DNA of 64,000 bases from Terrimicrobiaceae bacterium (GCA_018402345.1 JAGYIV010000014.1:202972-266971), one strand, 5' to 3'. Shown: positions 1-9,300, counted from the first letter of the stretch. Translations and numbers: made by a program. Notes: generated by a model not told the origin, from the sequence alone.

Positions 1-1
1 C

Positions 2-562
2 CGCACGCCGCAGCACGGGCCGGAGTGGTTTACCCTGCCCGTGCTCGTCGCGGTGGTGGCTGTGAAATGGGGCGTCGCCGTTGTGATCCGCCGCGCGGGG
101 AGGGATGTCGACAGCCGCGCGATCGAGGGGGATGCCTGGCACCACCTCTCGGACGCCCTCACCTCTGCCGCCGCTGCGGTTGGGATTTCAATCGCCCTCG
201 TCGGCGGCAAGGGCTGGGAACAGGCGGACGACTATGGAGCCCTCGCTGCCTGCGTGATCATTATTGTCAACGGCTCCCGCATCGCTGCCCGCTCCCTCCA
301 CGACATGCTCGACGGCAATGTGCCGGAGAACCTCGTTGAATCGATCCGCGCGAGCGCCAGAGAGGTTGGCGGAGTGATGGACATCGAAAAATGCCGCGTG
401 CGCAAAAGCGGCATCGGCCTCTTCATCGAACTCCATGTATGTCTCTCGGGCGACACCAGCGTGCGCGAGGGACACCGCATCGGGCACGAGGTCAAGGACC
501 ACCTCCTGGCCTCGAATCCCCGCATCCTCGATGTCGTCGTGCACATCGAACCTGTGGAGTGA
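2..562 (+). CDS. Cation diffusion facilitator family transporter, C-terminal part (5' end outside window)
   Basis: The reading frame is open from the first bases of the window, so the N-terminal membrane segments are missing. The visible part has hydrophobic segments and the motif HHLSDALTS. Its HxxxD spacing matches the metal site in membrane helix V of cation diffusion facilitators, which export Zn2+, Fe2+, Co2+ or similar ions by proton antiport. The last ~85 residues (around VESIRASAREVGGVMDIEKCRVRKSG) fit the cytoplasmic metal-binding domain that ends these dimeric transporters. The substrate metal cannot be told. The gene ends 5 nt before the stop codon of the convergent methyltransferase. 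Confidence 0.85.
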   Translation, partial: RTPQHGPEWFTLPVLVAVVAVKWGVAVVIRRAGRDVDSRAIEGDAWHHLSDALTSAAAAVGISIALVGGKGWEQADDYGALAACVIIIVNGSRIAARSLHDMLDGNVPENLVESIRASAREVGGVMDIEKCRVRKSGIGLFIELHVCLSGDTSVREGHRIGHEVKDHLLASNPRILDVVVHIEPVE

Positions 563-567
563 CGCCG

Positions 568-1605
568 TCAGCCGTGCTTCACGAACCGGTAGTGGCTCAC
601 GAGCCACTCGTTTCCTCCGCGGAAGCCCCATAGCTCCGCGCAGGACATGAAGAAGACGCGCCAGTAGGCCCGCCACTTGGCAGTGTTTTCGGGGCCGTAG
701 GTGCGTTCGAGGATCGGGGTGATTGCTGGTTCGTTGGCGTCCATTTTCTCAAGCCAGGCCTCGGAGGTGCGCTGGTAATGGGTGCCGGAGACGCGCCAGT
801 GTTTTTCGATCGCGAGATCGTCCTGAAAGTAGAGCAGGAGGTCGTCGGAGGGCATCGTGCCTCCCTCGAAAAAGTAGCGTGTGATCCAGTCCGAGGGATC
901 CCTCCCCTCGAAGTGGTAGGCGAACTCCCGGTGCGTGAAGATGTGCACGAAGAGCTTGCCGCCTTTCCGGAGCCAGCGCGCGACCTTTGCCATGAGGAGT
1001 TGGTAGTTCTTCATGTGCTCGAACATCTCGACCGAAACAACACGGTCGAACGTGGCGTCCCCCGCTTCGAAATCGTTCATGTCGGCCGTGACGATGCGCA
1101 CATTGCCCAACCCGCGCCGCGCGGCCTCGGCCTCGATGTGGAGTTTTTGGGTCGCGGAATTCGAGACGCCGGTGATGCGGGCGGCGGGGTATTTTTCGGC
1201 CATCCACAGCGTGAGACTTCCCCACCCGCAGCCGAGTTCAAGGATGTCGAGGCCATCGGCAAGTTCCGCCCGCTCACACGAGAGGGCAAGCATGGCTTCT
1301 TCGGATCCGGCGAACGTTGTGTCCTCGCGGGGCCAGTAGCCTGAGCTGTATTTCATGCGGGGACCAAGGACGAGTTTGAAAAACTCGGTGGGCACCTCGT
1401 AGTGCTGCTCGTTCGCCGCCGCTGTCTTGATCGCGATCGGGCTGCGCTTCAGTTCGTCCACAAACGCCGCCAGCGCCTCGGACTGGGCCACCGCGCTTTC
1501 GCGCGTTTCCTCGCGGAGTTTTTTCGCGAGCAGGTTGCGGATGCCGATGCGGATCGCCGCGTCGGGCAGGAGGTTTCGGGCGAGGAGGTCGTCGAGTTGG
1601 ATCAT
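568..1605 (-). CDS. Cyclopropane-fatty-acyl-phospholipid synthase family SAM methyltransferase
   Basis: This 345-residue protein has the AdoMet-binding loop LELGCGWGSLTLWMAEKYP, the family segment HYEVPTEFFKLVLGPRMKYSSGYW and an acidic motif VSVEMFEHM. These match CFA-synthase-type methyltransferases, which methylate or cyclopropanate unsaturated acyl chains of membrane phospholipids. It lacks the long N-terminal domain of classical CFA synthase (compare the second homologue at 6713-7948). It could therefore be a paralogue with another lipid product. A DUF1295 reductase-like gene lies just upstream on the same strand beyond a GxxExxY gene, a pairing consistent with lipid modification. Confidence 0.85.
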   Translation of the reverse strand: MIQLDDLLARNLLPDAAIRIGIRNLLAKKLREETRESAVAQSEALAAFVDELKRSPIAIKTAAANEQHYEVPTEFFKLVLGPRMKYSSGYWPREDTTFAGSEEAMLALSCERAELADGLDILELGCGWGSLTLWMAEKYPAARITGVSNSATQKLHIEAEAARRGLGNVRIVTADMNDFEAGDATFDRVVSVEMFEHMKNYQLLMAKVARWLRKGGKLFVHIFTHREFAYHFEGRDPSDWITRYFFEGGTMPSDDLLLYFQDDLAIEKHWRVSGTHYQRTSEAWLEKMDANEPAITPILERTYGPENTAKWRAYWRVFFMSCAELWGFRGGNEWLVSHYRFVKHG

Positions 1606-1611
1606 GTGGTT

Positions 1612-2040
1612 TTAAAAGTTTCCCGCAGAGGTGCAGAGGCGTGGAGGCGGTTCAACCAGTCCGTTGACGCAACGCGTGATGCCGGACTTCAGCACAGCCT
1701 CTCCGAAATTCAGCAGGTAGCCCAGCTTCAAGCCGGTCAGTCGCAGGGAGGTCTGCACCTGCTTCTTGTGTGCGGGGATCACCGCTTGAACTGACTTGAG
1801 TTCGATCAAAACCTTGTTTTTCACCACGAGGTTCGCGCGAAATCCCTCATCGAATGTGATGTTCCGGTATCTGATTTTGATGGGCACTTGCCTTGCCACA
1901 TCAAGCCCGCGGGCTTTCAGGCAATCCGCCAGGATTACTTCGTGAACCGTCTCAAGCAGGCCCGGACCGGGTTCCCTGTGCACTTGAATTGCATCTTCGA
2001 TCACGATTGTGCCGATGGCGTTTTCGTTCATTGAATCCAT
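1612..2040 (-). CDS. GxxExxY family protein (copy 1)
   Basis: A 142-residue protein of unknown cellular role. It shows the family signature region GPGLLETVHEVILADCL (His where the family name has Tyr), the segment VVKNKVLIELKSV and LLNFGEAVLKSGI near the C-terminus. The ELK-type residues resemble PD-(D/E)XK nuclease folds, which is only an inference. I chose the ATG at 2040, because longer frames run into the neighbouring gene. The gene sits between two 26-nt inverted repeats (1622-1647 and 2041-2066), with the start codon touching one arm and the C-terminal codons covering the other. It interrupts the spacing between two lipid genes and looks like an inserted unit. Confidence 0.8.
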   Translation of the reverse strand: MDSMNENAIGTIVIEDAIQVHREPGPGLLETVHEVILADCLKARGLDVARQVPIKIRYRNITFDEGFRANLVVKNKVLIELKSVQAVIPAHKKQVQTSLRLTGLKLGYLLNFGEAVLKSGITRCVNGLVEPPPRLCTSAGNF

Positions 2041-2066
2041 CCTCTGCGACTCTGCGTCCCTGCGGG
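1622..2066. repeat. Inverted-repeat pair framing GxxExxY copy 1
   Basis: Arm 1 is at 1622-1647 and arm 2 at 2041-2066 (read as reverse complement). They match at about 20 of 26 positions and share the phased CGCAG / GCAGAG pattern. The span is 445 bp and contains little apart from the GxxExxY gene. The size and layout closely parallel copy 2 at 6234-6690, although the repeat sequence is different. Confidence 0.6.
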
Positions 2067-2069
2067 CGA

Positions 2070-2855
2070 TCATGCTTTCGGAAACCATGGCACAAACGCG
2101 CTCGTGCGGCGCTGGTAGTCGAGGTAGGAGTCGCCGCGGGTCGCGAGGGCGCGGGCCTCGGCGGGCGGGATGCCGGTTACACGAGTCAGGAAAAACAACA
2201 TGAGCAGCGGACTGGCGAGCCCGGCCCACGCCCAGGGTGAGCCGAGCGAAAAGACGAAATACGCGATCCAGACGATCCACTCGAAAAAGTAGTTCGGGTG
2301 CCGTGAGTATTTCCAGAGGCCGAGATCGCACACTCGCCCCTTTGCTCCGGGGAGCGCTTTGAAGAGTGCGAGTTGCATGTCGGCAATCGATTCGCCGCCG
2401 ATGGCCACGAGCCAGAGGATGACGCCGGCGATTTCAAACAACCCGATGCCCGGCGCCGGATTCGCGCAGGCGAGGGCGACCGGCAGCGACAACAGGCCGA
2501 TCAGCAGTCCCTGAAGCTGGAAGAATCCGAAAAACATGAGCCAGGGGCGTTTGGGAAACTGCTTCCGCAGCGCGGCGTAGCGCGGATCTTCTTCCGGATG
2601 GTGGGACATGACCCGCTTGTGAAGGTGCATGCCAAGTCGCAAGCTCCATGTGCAAACCATGGCGGCGATGAGGCCGTTTCGAATCATATGCCCGCTACCG
2701 AAGATTCCGTAAAAAACCGCCACCGGAGTGAACCCGAACGACCACCAGATGTCCACGATGCCGGCGTTGTTCATCCGCCGGGCGAAAAACCACACGACAA
2801 CCATCATCGCCATGGCAAGCGCGGTTCCGGCGACAACAAGAGGAAGCGGATTCAT
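2070..2855 (-). CDS. DUF1295 / steroid 5-alpha-reductase-like integral membrane protein
   Basis: A 261-residue membrane protein with about six to seven hydrophobic segments. Family features are VDIWWSFGF near residue 37, WSLRLGMHLHKR, and the C-terminal signature LGLWKYSRHPNYFFEWIVWIAYF followed by DYQRRTSAFVPWFP. The RHPNYFFE motif is shared by NADPH-dependent reductases and isoprenylcysteine-type methyltransferases that act on lipids in the membrane. I chose the ATG at 2855, because upstream codons encode no conserved residues. The neighbouring CFA-type methyltransferase on the same strand suggests a joint role in modifying fatty acyl chains. The substrate is unknown. Confidence 0.85.
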   Translation of the reverse strand: MNPLPLVVAGTALAMAMMVVVWFFARRMNNAGIVDIWWSFGFTPVAVFYGIFGSGHMIRNGLIAAMVCTWSLRLGMHLHKRVMSHHPEEDPRYAALRKQFPKRPWLMFFGFFQLQGLLIGLLSLPVALACANPAPGIGLFEIAGVILWLVAIGGESIADMQLALFKALPGAKGRVCDLGLWKYSRHPNYFFEWIVWIAYFVFSLGSPWAWAGLASPLLMLFFLTRVTGIPPAEARALATRGDSYLDYQRRTSAFVPWFPKA

Positions 2856-3160
2856 GTGCGGCCACCTTCGACGAAAGCAGTGTGCTGTGGAACATTTTTT
2901 CAAGCGTCTGCGGATCGTGCGCGATTTCTTGTGGGGCGTTCCAAAATCCTTGTCCGGTGGAACCGATGGGCGGATGATCTCAATCAAATGACGCCCCCAC
3001 GCGCCGAATTCATAGGAACTGCATTGTTGATTCCTCTTGGAAACGGCGTGGTGGCCACCGCGCTTCTGCCGGTGGCGGGCAAGGGAGGCATCGACTAGTG
3101 GGCAGGCGTTGATTCCCGTAGCCTGGCCTTGATCGGCGCGGCGCTGGGCGATTTTTAACC
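2856..3160. other. Intergenic region between divergent DUF1295 gene and glpK
   Basis: A 305-nt spacer from which both flanking genes are transcribed outward, so it should hold two promoters. I see no strong palindrome, riboswitch-like structure or RNA gene in it. Confidence 0.5.
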
Positions 3161-4657
3161 ATGAAACACATCCTCGCACTCGACCAGGGCACCACCAGTT
3201 CTCGCTCGATTGTCTACAACGAGCGCCTCGAACCGATGGCGGTCTCGCAGCGCGAATTCACCCAGCATTTTCCCGAACCTGGCCGCGTCGAGCACGACGC
3301 GGACGAAATCTGGGACTCGATTGTGGTCACCGCCCGCGAGGCGGTGGCGACGTCGGGGGTCGATGCCTCATCCATCGCCTCGATCGGCATCACCAACCAG
3401 CGCGAGACCGTGGTGGTTTGGGAGCGCGACACCGGCAGGCCGGTGCACCGCGCGATTGTCTGGCAGGACAGGCGCACGGCGGAGTTCATGGACGCCTTAC
3501 GCGAGGCCGGGAACGAACCGCTGGTGCAAAGCCGCACAGGCTTGCTGCTCGATCCGTATTTCTCGGCAAGCAAGCTGCATTGGATCCTCCGCGCGATTCC
3601 GAACGGCCATGCGCGCGCCTCCTCGGGCGAACTCGCCGCAGGGACGATCGACAGCTGGATCATTTACAAACTCACAGGCGGCAACTCGCATGTCACCGAT
3701 GTCAGCAACGCCTCGCGCACGATGCTGATGAACATCCACCGCGGAGATTGGGATTCCGACTTGCTTGCGTTGTTTGATATTCCCCGCGCGCTGTTGCCGG
3801 AGATCGTTCCCAGCAGCGGCCATCTTGGAGTCGCCGGGCGTGGGTTTCTCGAGGCGGACATCCCGGTGTGCGGGGCCATCGGCGACCAGCAGTCCGCCCT
3901 CTTCGGCCAGTTGTGCACGAAGCCGGGCCTTGTGAAGTGCACCTACGGCACTGGCTGTTTTCTCCTTCTCTTCACCGGGCCCGATGCCGTGGCGAGCTCG
4001 AGCCGCCTCCTGACCACTGTGGCATGGAAGATCGGCGGCGCCCCGCTTCAATACGCCGTCGAGGGCAGCGTGTTTATGGGTGGTGCCTCGATCCAGTGGC
4101 TGCGCGACGGTCTTGGAATCATCAAGAGCGCGGCGGAGGTGAACACTCTCGCGGCGAAGGTTCCAGATAGCGGCGGCGTGGTGCTTGTTCCCGCCTTCAC
4201 TGGACTTGGTGCCCCGTATTGGAATGCCGATGCCCGCGGCACGTTGCTTGGGATGACCCGCGGCACGACGGCGGCGCACATCGCGCGGGCGACGCTGGAT
4301 GGCATCGCCTTTCAGGTCTCCGATCTCGTCGAGGCCATGGAAAAGGACTCGGGCAACCACATCGCCAGCCTGCGGGTGGATGGCGGGGCATGCGCCAGCG
4401 ACCTTCTCATGCAAATCCAGGCCGATCTCCTCGGAACGACCGTCGAGCGTCCCGCGAACATCGAAAGCACCGCGCTCGGCGCGGCGATGATGGCTGGACT
4501 CGGCGCCGGCCTCTGGAGCGGACTTGGCGAATTATCCCAAACTCGGTCCGTTGAACGCAGGTTCGCCCCGACGATCACTGTCAAAGACCGCAAGGCGCGG
4601 ATCAAAACATGGAAGCGTGCCGTGAAACGCGCGCAAAACTGGAACACCACGAAATGA
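3161..4657 (+). CDS. glpK: Glycerol kinase
   Basis: Phosphorylates glycerol to sn-glycerol 3-phosphate with ATP in the cytoplasm. The 498-residue length is standard. The N-terminal phosphate loop LALDQGTTSSRSIVYN, the glycerol-site segment TNQRETVVVW and GAIGDQQSALFGQ with its catalytic Asp are all present, followed by the FGGY-kinase C-terminal motif DGGACASDLLMQIQADLLG. Its stop codon overlaps the glpD start (ATGA), so the two form a translationally coupled glycerol-use operon. No glycerol facilitator gene lies in the window. Confidence 0.97.
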   Translation: MKHILALDQGTTSSRSIVYNERLEPMAVSQREFTQHFPEPGRVEHDADEIWDSIVVTAREAVATSGVDASSIASIGITNQRETVVVWERDTGRPVHRAIVWQDRRTAEFMDALREAGNEPLVQSRTGLLLDPYFSASKLHWILRAIPNGHARASSGELAAGTIDSWIIYKLTGGNSHVTDVSNASRTMLMNIHRGDWDSDLLALFDIPRALLPEIVPSSGHLGVAGRGFLEADIPVCGAIGDQQSALFGQLCTKPGLVKCTYGTGCFLLLFTGPDAVASSSRLLTTVAWKIGGAPLQYAVEGSVFMGGASIQWLRDGLGIIKSAAEVNTLAAKVPDSGGVVLVPAFTGLGAPYWNADARGTLLGMTRGTTAAHIARATLDGIAFQVSDLVEAMEKDSGNHIASLRVDGGACASDLLMQIQADLLGTTVERPANIESTALGAAMMAGLGAGLWSGLGELSQTRSVERRFAPTITVKDRKARIKTWKRAVKRAQNWNTTK

Positions 4658-6222
4658 ACAGATCGAAACTCCTCTCGAAACTCGACGAAACACCCTGCTG
4701 GGACGTGATTGTGATCGGTGGCGGCGCCACCGGACTCGGCGTGGCGGTGGATGCCGCCACGCGGGGCTACAGGACGCTCCTGTTGGAGGCGCAGGATTTT
4801 GCCCAGGGCACATCCAGTCGCAGCACAAAGCTGGTTCACGGCGGCGTCCGCTATCTCGAGCAGGGCGACATTCCTCTGGTGCTCGAGGCCCTCCGCGAGC
4901 GCGGGCTTCTCCACCGCAATGCGCCGCACCTCGTGCACCATCTATCGTTCATCGTGCCCCGCTACAAGTGGTGGGAGGGTCCGTTTTTCGGAATCGGACT
5001 CAAGGTCTACGACGCCCTCGCGGGGAAACTGAATCTTGCTCCCTCACATTTGCTGTCGCGGGAGGAAACGCTCGGGAGGATTCCAAATATCGAACCGGAG
5101 CACCTCCTCGGCGGCGTGGAGTATTTCGACGGGCAATTCGACGACTCTCGTCTCGCCATCACGCTCGCACGGACCGCCGCCCACCACGGCGCCTGTGTGC
5201 TCAACCATGCAAAAGTCGAGGGACTGATCAAAACCGACGGCCTTGTCTCGGGCGTTCGGTTCACCGACAAGGAAACCGGCCGAGTCTTCACAGCTACAGG
5301 GGCTGTTGTCATCAACGCCACCGGCATTTTCAGCGACCATGTGCGCCTCATGGACGATGCCAAGGCCACTCCAGTCGTGCAACCGAGCCAAGGCGTTCAC
5401 CTCGTGTTCGACCGTTCCTTCCTGCAAGGCGACTCGGCGATCATGGTGCCGCACACCGACGACGGCCGTGTGCTCTTTGTCATTCCATGGCACGGCAAGG
5501 TGCTTGTCGGCACCACCGACACGCCCATGCAAACCCCCGATCCCGAGCCCCGCGCGCTCAAGGAGGAAATCGGGTTCATCCTGCGCAATGCCGCGCGCTA
5601 CCTCGCCCGTGATCCACGCGAGAGCGACATCCTCAGCGTGTTCGCGGGCCAGCGCCCGCTTGTCCGCCCGCCGGGCAAGGATGGTGGCCCCACCAAGGCG
5701 ATCTCGCGGAACCACGAGGTGCTTGTCTCGGAGTCTGGCCTCGTGACGATCGTCGGTGGCAAGTGGACCACCTATCGGAAGATGGCGGAGGACACCCTCG
5801 ACCACGCTGCGCTCCTTGCGGGATTGGAGGAAAAACCCTGCGTCACGGAAAAACTCCAACTCCTCGGCTGGAGGAGCCCGGATGCCGGTCAGCTGCCCGA
5901 CTGGTTGGCCGTCTACGGGAGTGAGGCAGAGGACATCAACGCGCTCATCGCTGCTGACCCCGCGCTCGGCGAGTCCGTCCACCCACGCCTGCACTACCCG
6001 CTTGCCACGGTCGTCTGGGCTGCCCGCCACGAGCAGGCGCGCACACTGGAGGACGTCCTATCCCGCCGCATCCGCGCCCTCCTCCTCGACGCCAAGGCCG
6101 CCATCGAAGCCGCTCCTGCCGTCGCGCACCTCCTTGCCGCAGAGCTCGGGCACAAGGAGGACTGGGCTGCCGCCCAAGTCGAATCCTTCACTGCTTTGGC
6201 GAAGGGGTATTTGGTGGAATAG
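4654..6222 (+). CDS. glpD: Aerobic-type glycerol-3-phosphate dehydrogenase
   Basis: An FAD enzyme that oxidises glycerol 3-phosphate to dihydroxyacetone phosphate at the membrane and passes electrons to quinone. The 522 residues start with the dinucleotide-binding motif VIVIGGGATGLGVAVDAATRG and continue with QGTSSRSTKLVHGGVRYLEQ, both typical of GlpD. FAGQRPLVRPP and VGGKWTTYRKMAED support the family in the second half. I chose the ATG at 4654 because it overlaps the glpK stop and places the FAD motif 17 residues in. The next gene downstream is a broken GxxExxY element unrelated to glycerol metabolism. Confidence 0.96.
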   Translation: MNRSKLLSKLDETPCWDVIVIGGGATGLGVAVDAATRGYRTLLLEAQDFAQGTSSRSTKLVHGGVRYLEQGDIPLVLEALRERGLLHRNAPHLVHHLSFIVPRYKWWEGPFFGIGLKVYDALAGKLNLAPSHLLSREETLGRIPNIEPEHLLGGVEYFDGQFDDSRLAITLARTAAHHGACVLNHAKVEGLIKTDGLVSGVRFTDKETGRVFTATGAVVINATGIFSDHVRLMDDAKATPVVQPSQGVHLVFDRSFLQGDSAIMVPHTDDGRVLFVIPWHGKVLVGTTDTPMQTPDPEPRALKEEIGFILRNAARYLARDPRESDILSVFAGQRPLVRPPGKDGGPTKAISRNHEVLVSESGLVTIVGGKWTTYRKMAEDTLDHAALLAGLEEKPCVTEKLQLLGWRSPDAGQLPDWLAVYGSEAEDINALIAADPALGESVHPRLHYPLATVVWAARHEQARTLEDVLSRRIRALLLDAKAAIEAAPAVAHLLAAELGHKEDWAAAQVESFTALAKGYLVE

Positions 6223-6233
6223 GCGGGGGTCAT

Positions 6234-6690
6234 TTTTTACATGGATTCACAGGATTTACAGGATGCTGGAGGGCTTCATACCGAACTGACCCGTCAGATT
6301 ATTGGATGTTCCTTTGATGTGTTGAATGAATTGGGTGCGGGGTTTTGGAGTCGGTTTACGAAAAAGCACTTCACATCGCCCTTCTTGAATCCGGCCTTGC
6401 CGTCGAGCGGCAGAAACCCATTGAAGTGCTGTTTCGATCGCAAGTCGTTGGCGATTTTTACGCCGATCTTTTTGTTGAGGGGAAGGTTCGGATCGAGCTG
6501 AAGGCCGTCAAAGCAATCGCTCCCGAGCACCAAGCCCAAGTCATCAACTACCTGAATGCGACTGGTGTTTCCGTTGGCCTCCTGATCAATTTCGGAAACC
6601 CCCGTTTGGAATACAAAAAGATTCACCCGATCCCAAACCGCTCAAAGTAACCTTCCTCCATCCTGTTGATCCTGACCATCCATGTAAAAA
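6234..6690. repeat. 32-nt inverted repeats framing GxxExxY copy 2
   Basis: The left arm (6234-6265) and the reverse complement of the right arm (6659-6690) agree at 27 of 32 positions. They share TTTTTACATGGAT, then CAGGAT, then ACAGGATG. The GxxExxY start codon at 6241 lies inside the left arm and its stop (6648-6650) lies 8 nt before the right arm, so repeat and gene form one 457-bp unit. No target-site duplication or transposase was seen. Confidence 0.75.
6241..6650 (+). pseudogene. GxxExxY family protein (copy 2), frameshifted
   Basis: The N-terminal part (LTRQIIGCSFDVLNELGAGF) is read from 6241. The rest (ESVYEKALHIALLESG, VVGDFYADLFVEGKVRIELK, GLLINFGNPRLEYKKIH) continues in another frame from about 6345. 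Adding one T to the TTTT run at 6343-6346 would restore GFLESVYEKA, the family signature with all three named residues. The restored product would be about 136 residues. Function is unknown, as for copy 1. Either a base was lost in sequencing or this copy is truly inactive. Confidence 0.75.
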
Positions 6691-6712
6691 GATTGGATCA
6701 ACGAAACCTGGG

Positions 6713-7948
6713 TTACTCCGGTAGCCGGTAGATCGCGGAGGGGATCGAGAGGTTGTCCGGGCGGGAGAGGGCGAATTGGGCGACTGTGATGTGGCGGGTG
6801 CCGAAGGCTGCCTCGCAGTAGGCGAGGTAGTAGCGCCATTTGCGGAGGAACACCTCGTCGAAGCCCAGCGCGCGGACGGCGTCGAGTTTTTCCTCGAAGG
6901 CCTCGCGCCAGCGTTTGAGCGTCAGCGCGTAGTGGGGGGCCATGTCCTCGTAGTCGAGGAGGTTGAGGTCTCCGCAGGCGCGCAGGGCCTGACCGATGCG
7001 GGCGTTGCTCATGAGGAGCGAGCCGGGGAAGATGTGTTTCTGGATGAAATCAACGCCGTCGCGAAGGATGGGGTATTGGTTGTCGGGGCAGAGGATCGCC
7101 TGGAGGGCAGCGATGCCGCGCGGGGCGAGGAGTTGGTCGATCTTGGCGAAGTAGCCGTCGACGTATTTGTCCCCGACGGCCTCGAGCATTTCGATCGAGG
7201 CGATCTTGTCGAACTGCCCGCGCAGGTCGCGGTAGTCGCAAAGGAGGAGTTGGATGCGGTCGGCGAGGCCAGCGGCCTGGATGCGGCGCGCGGCTTCGTC
7301 GTATTGTTGTTGGGAGATCGTGACCGTGGTGACGCGGCAACCGAAGGCGCGTGCGGCGTGCATGCTGAAGCCGCCCCAACCTGAGCCGATCTCCAGCACG
7401 CTGTCCGAAGGCGCGAGGTGGAGGCGGCGGCAGAGGGTGTCGTATTTGCGGATCTGGGCTGTTTCGAGCGGTTCGTCGGCGTGTTCGAAATACGCGCTCG
7501 AGTAGGTCATCGTGGGATCAAGCCAAAGCTGGAAGAACTCGTTGGAGAGATCGTAGTGCTCGCGGATATTTTCGCGGCTCATGCGCTGGCTGTTTGGGCG
7601 GCGCAGGTGGAAGAGGCGGTTGGCGAAATGCAGGAGGTTGAACGCGCCGGTGCTTCTCGATGCGCGGGTTTGCAAGGCATCAGCCTCGTCGGCGTTCAGG
7701 ATGAACCAGGCGATGACCTTGACCAGGTCCGGTGTTGCCCATTCGCCAGCCAGGTAGGATTCCGCGAAGCCGATCGGACCGTGCAGGACGCATCGCTTGA
7801 AGAAGTCCTCGTGGTGGATTTCGAACTCCGCTTGCGGCGTCTGCCCGAGCCCGCCGTAGGTGCAGCGTGAGCCATCGGGCAGGGTGATCGAAAGTTTGCC
7901 TCGTCGGAATTTCGAGAAACTGGTGAGAACGAGGCGACGGTAGAGCAT
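6713..7948 (-). CDS. cfa: Cyclopropane-fatty-acyl-phospholipid synthase
   Basis: Transfers a methylene group from S-adenosylmethionine to the double bond of unsaturated acyl chains in membrane phospholipids. The 411-residue protein has the full architecture: an N-terminal lipid-binding domain (about 1-120), [24 protein letters not shown], the AdoMet loop [39 protein letters not shown] and a C-terminal [13 protein letters not shown]. In E. coli Cfa the MQYSC segment carries a Cys; here the equivalent reads MTYSS, as in many paralogues. I chose the start at 7948, since a longer frame would overlap the upstream small zinc-ribbon-like gene. Confidence 0.9.
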   Translation of the reverse strand: MLYRRLVLTSFSKFRRGKLSITLPDGSRCTYGGLGQTPQAEFEIHHEDFFKRCVLHGPIGFAESYLAGEWATPDLVKVIAWFILNADEADALQTRASRSTGAFNLLHFANRLFHLRRPNSQRMSRENIREHYDLSNEFFQLWLDPTMTYSSAYFEHADEPLETAQIRKYDTLCRRLHLAPSDSVLEIGSGWGGFSMHAARAFGCRVTTVTISQQQYDEAARRIQAAGLADRIQLLLCDYRDLRGQFDKIASIEMLEAVGDKYVDGYFAKIDQLLAPRGIAALQAILCPDNQYPILRDGVDFIQKHIFPGSLLMSNARIGQALRACGDLNLLDYEDMAPHYALTLKRWREAFEEKLDAVRALGFDEVFLRKWRYYLAYCEAAFGTRHITVAQFALSRPDNLSIPSAIYRLPE

Positions 7949-8004
7949 GGCTTGCGGGACGATGCGCGGAGCGGCGGCCTGAATCAAGACTCGGACGTGG
8001 GTTT

Positions 8005-8235
8005 TTATCCGCAGCCGCAGGCGGATCCGCAGCAATGTCCGCCGGAGGGAGTGGGCGCTCCGCCGCCCTTGCCGGAGGTCATGATGCCCAGTCCGCCGGT
8101 GATGACGCGCCGGATGCGTTCGCCGGTCTCCGGGTGCGTGGTGAGTGTGTCTTCTTTCATGCTCTGTCGGATCTCGTAGGTGCGGACCGGTTCCTCCGGC
8201 GTGGAGGGGATGGTTTCATAGACGTAGGTGGCCAT
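8005..8235 (-). CDS. FmdB-like small putative regulatory protein
   Basis: A 76-residue protein starting [11 protein letters not shown], with [29 protein letters not shown]. This matches the C-terminal half of the FmdB-type core: aromatic start, then a GE-x-hxRxhxGG-like segment. The usual N-terminal CxxC is absent; instead a Cys-rich tail ([10 protein letters not shown]) follows. Such proteins are called putative regulators, but their function is not established. It lies just upstream of cfa on the same strand and divergent from the COG0523 GTPase. Confidence 0.6.
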   Translation of the reverse strand: MATYVYETIPSTPEEPVRTYEIRQSMKEDTLTTHPETGERIRRVITGGLGIMTSGKGGGAPTPSGGHCCGSACGCG

Positions 8236-8340
8236 GGCGAAAAAATTCCCGCGTCCACCTCTGAGGGCAAGCGATTTCAAGACCGGGTGCGGGATTGTTT
8301 TCCCTTTCCAGCGGGTGGGTTTTTTTCGTTACTCCCCGCC

Positions 8341-9300
8341 ATGTCACGTATCCCGGTCACAATCCTCACGGGCTTTCTCGGCTCCGGCAAAACCACGCTC
8401 CTCAACCGCATCCTCACCGAAAACCACGGCCTCCGGATCGCGGTAATCGAAAACGAATTCGGCGAGGTTGGAATCGATCACGAACTGGTTATCAACACCG
8501 ACGAGGAACTCTTCGAAATGAATAACGGCTGCATCTGCTGCACCGTGCGCGGGGATTTGATCAGAATTCTGGGAAACCTCATAAAGCGCCGGGACAAGTT
8601 CGACCATATCCTGATCGAGACCACCGGACTGGCCGATCCAGGGCCGGTGGTGCAGACATTTTTCGTTGATGAGGAACTGCGTGAAAAAACCGTGGTGAAC
8701 GGCGTGGTGACGCTGGTCGATGCGCACCACATCGCCGGTCACCTCGAGCAAACCCACGAGGCGGAGGAGCAGGTGGCATTCGCCGATGTGATCCTTCTGA
8801 ACAAATGCGACCTCGTTCCCGAGGCGGCCTTGGAGGCCTTGGAGCAGCGGATTCGTGACATCAACGCGCTGGCGACCATCCACCGCACCACCAGTGCGGA
8901 GATCGATGTCGCGAAAGTCCTCGAAGTGGGCGGGTTCAACCTCGACCGCGCCACGGAACTTGATCCGCACTTCCTCGACGCCCACGGGCACCATCACCAC
9001 CACCATTCCGATATCTTCAGCGTCGGGATCGAGGCCGAGGGCGAGTGCGACGGGAGGAAGCTCAATGATTGGATTTCGACGCTGGTTCGCGAGAAGGGGC
9101 AGGACATTTTCCGGATGAAGGGAATCTTCGCGGTGAAAAACCAGGCCGACCGCGTGGTCTTCCAAGGGGTCCACATGCTTGTCGATGCCGCCAGCGGCGG
9201 CCCATGGGCGGGGCGTCCGCGCAAAAACGCGCTGGTCTTCATCGGGAGGAACCTCGACCGCGAGGCCTTGACCTCCGGCTTCCGCGCCTGCCTCGTATGA
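8341..9300 (+). CDS. CobW/COG0523 (G3E) GTPase, putative metal chaperone
   Basis: A 319-residue G3E GTPase. The Walker A loop is [11 protein letters not shown] at residues 11-21, the metal site CxCC is GCICC with C64, C66 and C67, and [11 protein letters not shown] and NKCD nucleotide motifs follow. A His-rich stretch ([10 protein letters not shown]) sits near residue 220, typical of zinc- or cobalt-handling members. The family delivers Zn2+, Co2+ or Fe to target enzymes using GTP hydrolysis; the metal here is not determined. The gene overlaps the following WD40 gene by 4 nt (ATGA), so the two are almost certainly co-translated. Confidence 0.88.
   Translation: MSRIPVTILTGFLGSGKTTLLNRILTENHGLRIAVIENEFGEVGIDHELVINTDEELFEMNNGCICCTVRGDLIRILGNLIKRRDKFDHILIETTGLADPGPVVQTFFVDEELREKTVVNGVVTLVDAHHIAGHLEQTHEAEEQVAFADVILLNKCDLVPEAALEALEQRIRDINALATIHRTTSAEIDVAKVLEVGGFNLDRATELDPHFLDAHGHHHHHHSDIFSVGIEAEGECDGRKLNDWISTLVREKGQDIFRMKGIFAVKNQADRVVFQGVHMLVDAASGGPWAGRPRKNALVFIGRNLDREALTSGFRACLV

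Noticed and set aside
8980..9012. Run of His codons in the COG0523 GTPase as a vector or tag trace
   Set aside because: His-rich loops are normal in this metal-chaperone family and the frame is continuous.
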